From contig JAURVB010005903.1 in assembly GCA_033002965.1 (NCBI GenBank), positions 62,001 to 126,000 of the forward strand: a stretch of 64,000 nucleotides of DNA, read 5' to 3'. This stretch comes from Piper betle (Eukaryota; Streptophyta; Magnoliopsida; Piperales; Piperaceae). The position numbers and the translations under genes were made by a program. A model generated the notes under the pieces. It saw only the letters and a list, made by a program, of their open reading frames with translations, searched no databases and had not been told where the DNA came from. Of the stretch, positions 12,604 through 24,600 are shown piece by piece (the stretch's first letter is position 1; each line of letters starts with the position of its first letter).

Positions 12604-12617
12604 GTGTGTGTGTGTGT

Positions 12618-12670
<53 letters not shown>
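12604..12670. repeat. Compound microsatellite (TG)n(AT)n
   Basis: About 8 TG units followed by about 25 AT units without interruption. Confidence 0.95.
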
Positions 12671-12673
<3 letters not shown>

Positions 12674-12679
12674 CAGGGA

Positions 12680-13660
12680 TTATGGGCCATTGGATTTGAT
12701 CCAACGGTCCACAGCCCCCTCACCCCTTGCTGGCGGGGTCCGTTGGCCAGCATCCCCTGCGACAATGACTATCCCAAGTCCCTGCCATCCCACCGCCGGC
12801 CCGCTGCCCCCTGCAACGATGACAAACGCCCCAAGCCTCCGCCCCCTCGGCCGTGACCTCCCACTACCACCCGCAACCACAGCCCCCGCCGCCAGCCCCC
12901 ACTGCCACCGACTCTGCCCCAACCCACACCCCATGTCACCACTGCTCCCCTGCTACCGCCCTCCACCACCGCCGACCTAGCCCCAACTGCCACCCCATGC
13001 CACCACCGCCCCCTGCTACCGCCCTCCACCGCCGCCATCCCAGCCCCAACTGCCGCCCCATGCCACCACCACCCCCCGCCACCACTGGCCCCGCCCCAGC
13101 TGCTGCCCCATGCTACCACCACCCCCGCCACCGTCGCCACGGCTGGGCTAGACTCGAGTCAAAACCAGACTTGGTCTTGACTCGAGTCAAGTAAATAAAA
13201 AATTGACTAGGTTTCGACTCGAGTCGGATAAATAAAAAATTGACTTGGTGTCGACTCGAGTCAAGTAAATAAAAAATTGACTTGGTAGTGACTCGAGTCA
13301 AGTCAATAAAAAACTGGCTCGGTATCGACTTAAGTCTAAGTCACTAAAAAATTGATTTGGTATCGACTTGAGTCAAGTCAATAAAAACTTGAGTCGGTAT
13401 CAACTCGAGTCAAGTCAATAAAAAATTGACTTGGTATCTACTCGAGTCAAGTTAATAAAAAATTGCTCGGTGTCGACTCGAGTTAAGTCAATAAAACATT
13501 AACTCAGTCCCGACTCGAGTCAATATTCTGAAATAATGCCTCCTAACTCGGTAAACAATTGAAAAATTAATTTTTTGATCAACTATAAATTTAAAAAAAT
13601 GGCATGCTCTTATATATTCTAATAACATTTAAATTATGTTGATAAAGTTGGCAACACATC
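12680..13660 (+). repeat. Probable relic of the long TGTAACACCCC-type LTR family
   Basis: A GC-rich, CCACC-rich segment (12700-13140) is followed by an array built on ACTCGAGTCA. An AT-rich tail comes last, including GGCATGCTCTTATATATTCT near 13600. The same order (GC-rich block, CTCGAGTCA motif, then a CATACTCTCATATATTC-like stretch) occurs near the 3' ends of the plus-oriented long LTRs at 35.0-36.0 and 42.7-43.7 kb. The long proline-rich frames here are low-complexity composition and not genes. Boundaries are approximate and the relationship is inferred. Confidence 0.5.
13150..13525 (+). repeat. 37-bp minisatellite, about 10 copies
   Basis: Tandem units of about 37 bp begin GACTCGAGTCAAGT, run through AATAAAAAATTGACT and end GGTNTC. 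Each unit carries the palindrome ACTCGAGT. Copies differ by a few substitutions and one-base indels. Confidence 0.9.
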
Positions 13661-14019
13661 AGAATCAAAACACATGAGAGCCATCATAGTCAACACATTT
13701 AAGTTTCTTCCACATGATGAATAAAAGTACAAACTTACAAGTTACAAATTTGTCAAGTTTGATTAAAGTCAATAACAATTCATGGAAACAAGTTATAAAT
13801 CACTAACATTATACAGTCCCCTTCCAAATTCAGAGCTGTCATAGTCGTTCTGCATCACTGATTTGAGATTTGCCATCACTGCACTGACACCCCTGAATAT
13901 ATGCCACAACTCCACTTTCAGATGGAACATTTTTTTTCCTACATATTAAAAAAATAAAGGCAAATAATCACATAAATTATATAGAACAAAGATAAAAATA
14001 AGGGTTGTGGTAGGCAACA
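13661..14019. other. Intergenic AT-rich stretch
   Basis: No gene or clear repeat recognised. Confidence 0.5.
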
Positions 14020-16047
14020 TTACTGATGTGCTACAATTGCAGGTGAAGTATGCTTATCATGCCCAACTTCCTGTTTATTGTAACCATGGCATAACCTATC
14101 TTTTACCATATGCTCCATTGCAAGTTCCTTACCATTCTTCCATCTTTTACCACTTCCTTTTGTCTTTGATTGTGTCGGTGGATGTACTTGTATACCATGA
14201 TGTACTTGTATTCCATGCTGGACTTGTATTTTATGATGTGGATCATCTACCACATCTTCTACCAATTTCTCTATCTCCAAAAGTTTTTGCTTGGCGAGGT
14301 CAAATTTCTCAGATGATGAATATGCGTTCTTGGTCCATCGATTAAATATATAGTGCAATTCTCCCCAATTAGAGAATAAAGTTTTGTTGTAATCACCATA
14401 AAGCTCCACTCCATCACCATCAAAAACAACTTCCTTTGCTATTTCCAATGTCCATCTCTTCATGATATAGAGTTTAGGAAAAATATCCCCCTCATTTAAT
14501 CTCAATACATGAGCAAATGCCTACATGGAATACCTTCACTTTCCAAAAGTTGACAACTACATATGCATCTACTGTCAACTCCCTTGTAAGTAACACGTGC
14601 AACCAACTCTTTATTATTTCTACAACATGTTACATCATACTGTTCAACATCCTCCTCATCTAATTTCTTACGAGATAAGCAACAAACCAAATTGTATTGT
14701 AATTCTTCTTGAAACTTATAAAATATTTTTCGAGTATAAACCTTTGCACCGTAGATTCGATCTTAAATGGAGTGACCAATTTGGGGCTTTTATATGAGTT
14801 TTCATAAGATTTTTTTACCTCGTTCAATCTCTGTCTTTTGATAGCTCTTTCAAATCTATATATTAACTCAATAAAGCTATTCTTTTTGTTCACATACCTT
14901 GAATAAAATGAGTTTTGAGATTCACTTCTTTGCGAACTTCTTATACTAGTAAAAAATATACCTTTACTATATGCAAGCACCCACATATGACGACTTGCAT
15001 ATATGGATTTTAACCACTCATTTTCCTCAACGCAATTATCTTTCATTATTTCACTCCATTGTGATTCAAATTCTTCTTTGTTTTTTGCACTATAAATTAA
15101 ACTATGGAATGGCTCATAAAACTCCCTTCTGTGAGCAAGTGCACCTAATTTTTCACTCTTCTTTTTAAGGATATGCCAAATGCAAAGGCAATGATATGTT
15201 GAAGAAAATGTCAATTTAATTGTTATATCCATTCCAGGATTGTGATCAGTAACTATTGCCCTTGGATGCCTTCCATCCATCCATTTCAAAAATGTTTCAA
15301 ACAGCCACACAAATAACTCAGTCTTCTCATTACACAAAAAATACATCCAAATATATTTGTTTGCCTGTGATGGTTTACTCCGGTGAATTGTATAAAAACA
15401 AGTGCATATTTATTTGTATCTTATGTTGTATCAAAAATCATTACATCTGAGAAAAGTTGATAATTTTTTCTTGCAATTCCATTCGCCCAAAAACAATGCT
15501 TCAATCTACCCTCATCATCTACTTCATAGGAAAAAAAAGGAGTCACTCATCTCTTTTATTTCCTCGAAATGTTCCAACAATAACTGGGCATCTATTTCCT
15601 TTATCTCTTCTTTATTTTTTGTCTGGGCATTTCTAATATCTTTCTTTGTACAACAAATATTTTCAGCCCCACCTACTTCAATTTCTAGCATAGACATTAA
15701 TTGAGAAATTTTTATGGTAGCCTCTCTAAATGTGTCAATTAAATTTCGGTGCACACTTGTAACATGTCTATGTGACCTAAGAAATTAAGTTTTTAATGGT
15801 GTCAGGAGTGTATGACTATGCCCTTCTTTAAATGCATGACCTTCCACGTGCCCTCTATATTTTTAGTTACCCTGATGCGTGTATGACAATCATCTCTAAT
15901 TATAAGATGACTTCTTTTTTTCTTTTGTGAGGTATTTCTCTTTGTGCCTAATCTTCTTTTATATGTCCTTCTTTGAAGGCACAAACACTTGAGACCATAA
16001 CTCTTTTGTTCTCTTATGATAATTTGTACTATGTTTATATACACCAA
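14020..16047 (-). pseudogene. FAR1/FHY3-related (FRS, MULE-transposase) gene, decayed
   Basis: Read on the minus strand, pieces of a FAR1-RELATED SEQUENCE protein appear in order. The DNA-binding domain is at 15.8-16.0 kb (CHTRIRVTKNIEGTWKVMH). A linker lies at 15.5-15.75 kb, then DEGRLKHCFWANGIARKNY and DVMIFDTT near 15.45-15.52 kb. The MULE transposase core follows at 14.66-15.35 kb (AIVTDHNPGMD, CIWHILKK, SQRSESQNSF). The SWIM zinc finger is at 14.50-14.58 kb (CSCQLLESEGIPCRHLL). A tail with NEGDIFPKLYIMKRWT follows. The last zinc-knuckle-like piece has lost cysteines (CHGYNKQEVGHDKHTSP). Stops and frameshifts separate the pieces. FRS proteins are transposase-derived transcription factors; this copy could be a dead gene or a dead MULE. 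Confidence 0.85.
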
Positions 16048-17166
16048 ATCCGGTCATTTTTGAGTAACTACTCTAGAAGTTGAGTGGGTTGGCAAGGGGT
16101 AGCAGGGTGAGGGCGGTGAGCCAGGGGCAGGGTGTGGGCGGTCCGCGGTGGCGGGGGGGGTGGGGTGGTGCTGAGAAGGGGGCCACAGAGGGGCTGCTGC
16201 TGGGGTTGAGTGGAGGTGGCATGGCCCGGTGGCAGGGGGACCGCAGGCTTTTATGGCCGACACTGGAGGGCGGGAGGTGGGAGGGAGGGCAAGGGGAGGG
16301 AGGAGGCAGGGAGAGGGTGCTGTTGTGGGCCTAAAACGGGCAGCGCATTACAGCGCCCCTAATTTATATATGTATATCTATCTATCTATGTGCGTGTACA
16401 TGTTCTTAGGTTATTGGTCATTATGGAACAATATCACCTTCCCATGTAAATAAGTCACCGACCTTATATTTACTCACTGATATTTGGAGACCTAACTCTG
16501 GTTGCCAACGGGTATCAATCAACTTGATCTAACCCGACCCAAAAATATCATGTACGAGTTTAGCTACATCGGATTGAGGTTTTGAGATTCGAGTCTTTAT
16601 TAATACCCATTTCATATTGAATCAAAGTTCAGGTGTTAAAGCACCTTATTTACCAAGGTTACGAACTCGAACATTATTTAATTTTTATTTTAAATTTCGA
16701 TTGTTTATTTTTATATTTTAGAATATATATGAAACCTTTTCTAAGATAAGTCATATTTTATTATAAATAAAAAACTATCATAAAATATTAAAATTTTTGT
16801 GTGTTTTTATATAAATATACGTAATACATTTATTGTCGAATGGAAAAAATGTTTTTCTAATGCAACCATTCCTTCTTGAATTTCAAGGTTTTGCGTTAAA
16901 TCTGTTGATATAACAGTATCAACTATCAATAATTGCCGATGCCAATTATTCCGTATCCATCTTAGCTGGTAAGTGGTAATCGTCTATAAAATATTTTATT
17001 ATTATTATTTTTTTCCCAGTGGCCAGAAGTATTATACTTTCTTTTGATTGTCCAATTATTATGGGATGTCTCCGAAGGTTATTATGTTACAATCTCATTT
17101 GATTGTCCAAGCTCTCACAGAGTTCGAAGAGTCAAAAAGTCAAAACATATCTGCCCCGTGATTGGC
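16048..17166. other. Intergenic region with a GC-rich block and the transporter promoter region
   Basis: A purine-strand GC-rich block (16080-16345, GGGAGG/GGTGG rich) resembles the GC-rich segments of the local LTR family. The rest is AT-rich and leads into the 5' region of the nucleoside transporter gene. Confidence 0.5.
16985..16990 (+). promoter_or_regulatory. Possible TATA box of the transporter gene
   Basis: TATAAA about 180 bp before the chosen start codon, in an AT-rich stretch. No transcript evidence is available. Confidence 0.35.
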
Positions 17167-20100
17167 ATGGGTGGGATGGGTTTCGCCGGCGGCAGCCGAG
17201 TCGGCGTTGCCGGAGAAGACTATGAGGAGGGGAAGCAGCTCCTCCTCCAGGGCAACGCCCGCCGCGCCGGGCAGCCGCCGGAGGACGCCTTCCACCTCGC
17301 CTATGCCGTCTACTTTACCATGGGCACCGGCTTCCTCCTCCCATGGAACGCCTTCATCACCGCCGTCGACTACTTCGCCCACCTCTACCCCGGCGCCAAC
17401 GTCGACCGCGTCTTCGCCGTCTGCTACATGTTTCTCGGCCTCCTCTCCCTCCTCCTCATCGTCCTCCACGGCGCTCACCGCTCCTCCCCGCGCCTCCGCA
17501 TCAACCTCGGCCTCGCCCTCTACGTCCTCTGCCTCCTCGTCGTACCCGTCATGGATCTGCTCTACATCAGGGGCCGGACCGGGCTCTACTTGGGGTACTA
17601 TGTCACCGTCGCCGCCGTCTCCGTGTCCGGCCTCGGCGACGCCCTGGTCCAGGGCGGCGTCATTGGCTCCGCCGGCGAACTCCCCGAGCGGTACATGCAG
17701 GCCACCTGCGCCGGCACCGCCGTATCAGGTCAGAGAAACGTCTCCCTTTCTTTTCTTTTTCTTCTTCTTTTTGCCAAAGATCTTATCTTGTTTACTTTTA
17801 GCTCATAATTGTGTGGTGGTCATCGTCGATTGGATCATCCGATGCCCCTTGACCCGAATCGTGGATCAAAATTTCCGTTTGGATCAAAAGTTCTGTGGTG
17901 TTGATCTTTGCGTTTGCTTAAAAAATATAAATAAAAATCATGTCTTTACCACTATAAGAGGCAGAATTGTAGTTTGATTTGCTGAGTTTGCATTCTTCCA
18001 ATTCGCATTAATTTGAAGTAAGAGCCCTATGGTCATGTGGTTCTTTACATTTGCTAAAATGTAAAAACAAAAATCATGTCTTTGGCGTTGTAAGAGGTAG
18101 AATTGTAGTTTGATTTACTGATTTTTTATTCTTTTGGGGTTTTGTCTGTTTAAATGCTTGCATTGTTCCAATTTGCGTTTGAATTAAGAGCCCTATGGTC
18201 ACGTGGATCTTTGCATTTGCTAAAAAATAAAAACAAAAATCATGTCTTTGACATTTAAGAGGCAGAACTGTAGTCTGATTTACTGATTCTTTGTTCTTTT
18301 GGTGTAGTGTCTGTTGAAATGCTCGTATAATGTTCTCATAAAAATGCTTATATATAATGTTGGTTTTATGATCTGTAAAAAGAGCAGTTTGGCAAGGCTT
18401 AGATTTAGATGTGAGCTGATTTCTGATGCGCAGAAAGTTGTATATTGGTTCACTTCTTTCTTTTTACCTTCTCTTAAGTGTTTGAATTGATGTCACCATT
18501 GGTTTCATCTAAATTGAGTACTTGAGCTCGCAATAAAATGATGTATCTTGGTTTTTTAATGGCCACATGCTACTTGGAACCTTTTTTTATTGTTTGGTAA
18601 AAGCATTACCTAACTAGTTGACTTTCACTTTGTTATGTTAGCTGGCATTGATGAATTCGAGTATTTTTTTCTTATCTTCAAATGATAATTCCGGTTGTGA
18701 TTTGGAACTATTGAATACTGGATTTTATTTAATGAAGAGGCTTGTGTCTTGCATTGAAGTGGCTTCTTATAATAAGTCTATGGATCACATGCATGGCAAA
18801 TCATTTTTAATTTTTTTATTTGTTGGGTCAATGAAAAACCTTAAGGCTAGTTCACCATATGAATATGAAGATGTTGATAAAAACAACTGTTTTCTTATGT
18901 ATATCTAGTTCCTGAGGTGGCTTTGATTACTTGAATCCGATGCTTGAAGCTCGACTTTGCTATTTCTACATGTACATAATTTTCTATCGTTCTGTTGGGT
19001 TATTCTTCAATTGTATGTATAGAGTGAAAAATGGACTGAAGACTACTGAATTGGAGTTGTGGTATTTATATACTTTTTTTGTGTGCAGTTGAGTTGTTAG
19101 AGCTCTTGAACTTCTTACGCACTTTAGAAAATCATCTGGTGAATTTGACTATTATTTCTATTTATTAGCATTTTAGGTAATATTTTTATAGTTCCATGCA
19201 TTGCTTTGATAGTAAATTCTTGTTACGAAGTCATTTGTTTTACAATGTGGAGGGTGATTATTGATAGCAACTGTAGGCAATAAACCTATTTATGGTTACT
19301 TTTGACTTCCCTTTTGATTTAAGGGAGGGTCATCGATTATATTCCTTATGATTCAAGGATGTAAGATTACCACAGGGTTAGTCATGATTGGATCTGCCCA
19401 CAGTCGTAGCTTCTTCTGTTTTTTAGTTGGTTCTGCTCTAATTGAACTCTTTGTTGAGCTCTAGATTTAACCAATTCTGATCCACAGGAGTGCTTGTTTC
19501 ATTGTTGCGAATCATAACTAAAGCTATATACCCACAAAATGCCCATGGATTAAGATGCAGTGCAAACCTCTACTTTGGTGTCAGTATTGTTGTCGTGGCT
19601 CTATGCATTGTCTGCTACAACGTAGCAGACAGGCTTCCTGTCATACAGTACTACAAGCATCTAAAGGCACAAGCCTTGAATGAAGAAGAAAAGGAGAAGG
19701 GTTCTCTTAGTGGAGCTCACTGGCGAAAAACATTGTGGGAAATAGTTGGTCAAGTGAAATGGTTTGGCTTTGGAATTTTTCTCATATATGTGGTGACTTT
19801 ATCCATATTCCCAGGGTACATTACAGAAGATGTGCATTCTCAAATCCTAAGAGATTGGTACCCAGTCATTCTCATAACTGGTTATAACGTGTTTGATCTT
19901 GTGGGAAAGTCCCTAGCTGCTATATACCTCATTGAGAACTCCAATATAGCAGTTGCTGCTTGCATTGGAAGACTTCTTTTCTATCCTTTATTTTTAGCAT
20001 GTCTGCATGGTCCCAAATTCTTCAGGACAGAGATTCCGGTCACTTTGCTCACCTGCCTTCTTGGCCTAACCAATGGCTACTTCACTGCAGTTCTGATGAT

Positions 20101-20218
20101 TCTTGCTCCCAAAGTTGTGCCACTACAGCATTCAGAATCTGCTGGGCTCGTGATTGTGCTGTTTCTGATCTTAGGTTTGGCGACTGGTTCTATTGTGGCC
20201 TGGTTTTGGGTCATTTAG
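17167..20218 (+). CDS. Equilibrative nucleoside transporter, ENT1/ENT8 type (exons 17167-17728 and 19488-20218)
   Basis: The two exons join in phase (one base of the codon in exon 1, two in exon 2) to give 430 residues, normal for the family. The N-terminus is a hydrophilic tail of about 40 residues. The first membrane segment carries the family signature GFLLPWNAFITA (residues 55-66). Later hydrophobic segments fit the usual 11-helix fold, with ERYMQATCAGTA at the exon junction, a hydrophilic loop around LNEEEKEKGSLSG, and NVFDLVGK. Plant ENTs move nucleosides across the plasma membrane or tonoplast, usually with protons (family knowledge). The start was chosen as the first ATG in the conserved frame; the next (17176) is also possible. 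Exon 1 is strikingly GC-rich and exon 2 is not, as in many monocot genes. No lesion was seen. Confidence 0.93.
17890..18340 (+). repeat. 166-bp tandem repeat in the transporter intron, nearly three copies
   Basis: AGAGCCCTATGGTCA recurs at 18021 and 18187. The block with AAAAATCATGTCTTT and GAGGCAGAATTGTAG appears three times, including a partial first copy from about 17895. Copies differ by scattered changes. Confidence 0.85.
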
Positions 20219-21665
20219 TTTGATGCATTATTTGGTAATGCTATGAAAACCTATTCTTGAATTCATGGAAAACAGGCTTTCCTGCTATAATATTTATACA
20301 GTTGTACATCTGCATTTGCCTGCTGCTTAACGATGTGGATTTGCTAGTTTGTGGAATATTTCTTGTATTTTTTGATGCCGAATTAATTAGCCATATAAAG
20401 ATAGATCAGTTTTGTCTAAATCCCAGGTAATATAGTAGAAATATTGTTCACTTCCCACACAGTATGAGGTACTGAATTGTAAGACCCCCTAATTGGACTA
20501 GGCTGGTACATGAATTGATGTATGAATTCTTCTGAATAAGTGAGATTAACAAAATAGAATGTAATCTGCATACCCAGAAAATTATGAGTACATTGGTGGT
20601 TGTTAAGTCGAGAAAAAGAAAGGTACACGTCCTTTTTTTTCGTCAATTGTGTTTCGGAAAAAAATTGAAGTTTTTACAAAATATTTTTGACACTTAAAAG
20701 TGCCAACATATAATAAAAAATAGCAATACTATAATTCGAATTTAAAATTTTCTTCATTGACAATACTTCGATTATAAGTGTATTATGATAATAATTTCAG
20801 AAGCAACACAGAAATTAGCCAAAGCTTCCAATCGTAAAACATTGCGAATTAGGGATTCATTAATGTAGCCGGTGATTCAAATAAGCAATTCTAACGATTT
20901 GTGATTGTTCAACTTGGATTATTATAAAACCGAGCTAAATCAAACACCAAATTCTAACAATCTATAATTTTTTTCAACTTGGATTATTGTAAAACAGGGT
21001 TAAATTGCCGAATTTAACCGGTTTAAACACCATTACATTTTTCTTTGTAAACAGCCTGCCTGCTTTCTTCATACTTCTTTGCCAACCTTTCCAAATAATC
21101 CACCTTCATTCAAGCCTCAATACATGCAGCTTTTCACAAGGTAAATTCTACTCTTAACACAGCAATTTGCAAGATGGAAATCTGGTAATTAAATATTGCC
21201 ACTTCTCAATTTATAGTTATATAAATCCTATTTTAGTGTGTTCATGTTTCCGACACCTTCATATACGATGGAAGAAGAAAAAATCCGTAAAAAAAGCCCA
21301 AGTTAGATTTTCATTCATCCCAATGATTGCAAGATAATGCATCTTTTGCAAAACCCATGACAATGCAAAATCTGCAAGCACTTGAAGGTGCTAATAGCAT
21401 AGAGTCAGAACAAATTAGCAGACAAGGGAAAAGAAGTACAACTCAGAATACAGGGGAGGAAATATTCCAGATGTGCTAATTTTTAAACTACAATCACTAC
21501 CATGATAATGATTTAAATGATCACTAAAGAACACTGCAACAGAATATCATAGAATATTAAAAAAAAAATTCCGCATGTGTGGATGGCCTCACAAATTGCC
21601 ATTTCCGCCAGTTCTAATTTCTCATGTATTTACACTTCAAAAATAGTCAGTCATTTGTATTGAAT
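20219..21665. other. Intergenic region between convergent genes
   Basis: Holds the 3' flanks of the transporter (+) and the LRR gene (-), whose stop codons lie 1.4 kb apart. The DNA is AT-rich and no gene was recognised. Confidence 0.6.
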
Positions 21666-24600
21666 CTAAAAGAACAAATTAACCTCTTTCTCGCTCATTT
21701 CGTAAATGTGGTCTCTAGCATCTGTTAAAGCAACCTGTACTACCACAAATACTGTGAAGTTACAAAAACAATCAAGCAGAAGTTTATTGGTCCTCAAATG
21801 AAAGAAAATGAAAATTACCTGTCCATATTTTGTAATGAAATTACTGCCAAGATTTAATGATGTGATTGCTAGTTCATCATTTGCTTTAAGGGCTCGAGCA
21901 AGGGCGAAGGCACCATTATCCTGTTATTAGCAGATAAAGCAATTTGTGGACAGATGAAGTATAACAAATATATATGTCAGGTATTATACAAAAAGTAGAT
22001 GCATACCCTTATCTCATTAAAAGCCAAATCCACAGAAGTCAATGCTTCATTGACAATTTTCAAGCTGCTAGCCAGATGAACTACACCCTGCAAGGAGAAA
22101 GTAAGGATTTATAAGAACAGATCAATGCTTCATTGACAATTTTCAAGCTGCTAGCCAGATGAACTACATCCCGAAAGGAGAAAGTAATGATTTATAACAG
22201 ATAATACAACCAATGTTCATATACCAGCAACACATTCTATGATTGGAAACAACTAACATGCAGGGAAACCTATTATTTGCCCGTATTAGCTAATAACTAC
22301 CTGGTACCTGCGAACAACAAAGTCTCTAGATCTCTATGATATAATAATTTTTATCACTATCACTTCAAAGTTAACTCTTTGAACCACCAGGTTATATACA
22401 CCACATAATCATATTATAAAAGGCTTGCTGCAGGCAGGAGTAAGTTCAAATCATCAAGAAAAAGCCAACAAAATGTCTTAAAATCCATTTATACTCTATA
22501 ATAGACCCTACATCATCTCCAAGGCCATTTGCCCGCAAATCCAGAATAGATATTGTTTTGTTGTACTTCAAACAATCAGCAATCTGTTCTGCACCTTTTG
22601 GTCCAAGCTGTTTCAATAAAAATAATACCCATATTACCAGAAAACCAATAAATTTAATGGATGCTGCATAGTTCTGCAAAGTGATACCTGGCACCAGCCA
22701 AGTTTGAGGGTCTCAATTTTTCCATGAAATTTTAGAATTTCAGAAAGAGCTTTGGCCCCCTCGGGCCCAATTGGATTATACCCAAGCTCCAGCTGTGATA
22801 AGATGTTAATAATAAGAACTTCCAAGTGGCATCAAATAGAGTTCACGGCAAAGCAAACCAAACTTAATTTAAAAAAAAACAACAACTCACAGTTGTGATA
22901 ATAGAGTTATCTTTTAAAACATGAGCAATTGCAGTGACTCCTTTCTCATGGATATTATTCCCACCCTGAATGCACAAAACATTATTACGATCACTAATAC
23001 ACAAACATAAAATCATTTTGTTGGAATATGATGTTTACCAGATCTAAGGTTGATATTGATCGATTCTCTTTTAAAGCATCAGCAATCCTTTCTGCCCCCT
23101 GGTAAGAAGACAAAGGCAAAACAATGTTAACTTAAAATGACACAAATTGCTAAACAACAAGCACTGCACATAAATAGTTTTAAATGCCAAAAAGACAAGT
23201 GCAGATCATTCATCATAAATTTCTCTTGAGAAACTTTTAACAAAAAAAGTAGTAACCAGCAATGCATTAAAAATAGCTTATCACACCAGAACATGCAAGT
23301 TTTACCTCATCTCCTATGTCATTCATATAGAGATTCAACCACAATAATGCCTTACTTTTCCTGACATACTCTGCCACATGATAGGCACCCTTTGGACCAA
23401 TCTCGTTGTTTCCTATGTCCAAAAGAGTTACCTTACCTACATGGAATCAACAGATGAGATAAACATAGCACAAAACCTCAGTTGACGGAAGGTTTAAAGC
23501 GGAAAGTATGGAATAAGATGACAAAAAGAGAAAGGAAAGACCAACTAAAGTCATCAACTTAAGAAATATTTTAGACAAACCTTTATGTAGAGATAAACCA
23601 GTCATTAGAGCTCTCACACCTTCATTGCCAATACTATTTCCATGCAAATAAAGCTCCTGCATGAGAACACTATTAATGACTGCGATGTTATAATACATTC
23701 AATTTTTTTCTCTATTAACAACAACATAAAATGCGATCGGTAGTTAAACACCCATGCTCATCACATTCCGTCAAAACAATTTCAATCCTTGTTGTAAATG
23801 CGCAAAGCTAGACGCAAAAAAATAGTGAAGTGAATTAACTCTACCCTTAAAGACTTATTGCCCTCTAATCCTTTCGCAAGAGCACCAGCCCCAAGAGCAC
23901 CACCATAATTTCCACTGCAAACAAAAACCAAGACTGGCTGTTCAAATGTATATTTGCTGTCGACACTAGGTAATGTTTTCAAGCATTAAAAGATAGATAA
24001 GAGTAAAATTTATGAGAACATATGACCCACTTGATATGTAAAGATCGTATACTGTTATTCTCAAGCATCAAAAGATAGATAAGAGTAAAATTTATGAGAA
24101 CATATGACCCACTTGATATGTAATGATCGTATACTGTTATTCTCAAGCAAAGCTCCAGCTAAACCTGAAAAACCCTATCTCAAATTTCAAAGAAACAGTA
24201 ATACCCAGAGTTAATACATATTTTTTATCTGAACTTCCAAAAGCATCAACTCATCAAGGTGTAAGAAGGAAGTCATACAGAGAATTCAATCATGTTGTTG
24301 TTAAGTTCCAGAACACGCAAGCTTGAGTTCTTTTTAGCATCTCCCCAATAGCCTTTGCTCCCTGCAGATAAACTTCCATAAGCAGATGCACTAAAATCCA
24401 GTACAGCTATAGAGATAAGGTGGCAGTCAATATAGGGGTTGTTTATGTAGTAAACCACACCTCATCACCTATGGTACAACTGTTCAATTGGAGCTTTTGA
24501 ATTCCCCCATTTCCTACCAAAATATCTGAAAGAACCTGTAACAGATATAGGTTCAGCGTCAATGGGTTACTGCAAGAGGAGTTCTAATATGTTTCTTTTC

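Noticed and set aside
12543..13194. Proline-rich frames over the (AT)n and CCACC-rich sequence
   Set aside because: They read through a microsatellite and low-complexity repeats, and several frames on both strands are open together.
17162..17977. 271-codon Ser/Pro-rich frame overlapping the transporter exon
   Set aside because: Shadow frame of the GC-rich exon; it runs on into the intron, whereas the transporter frame carries conserved family motifs.
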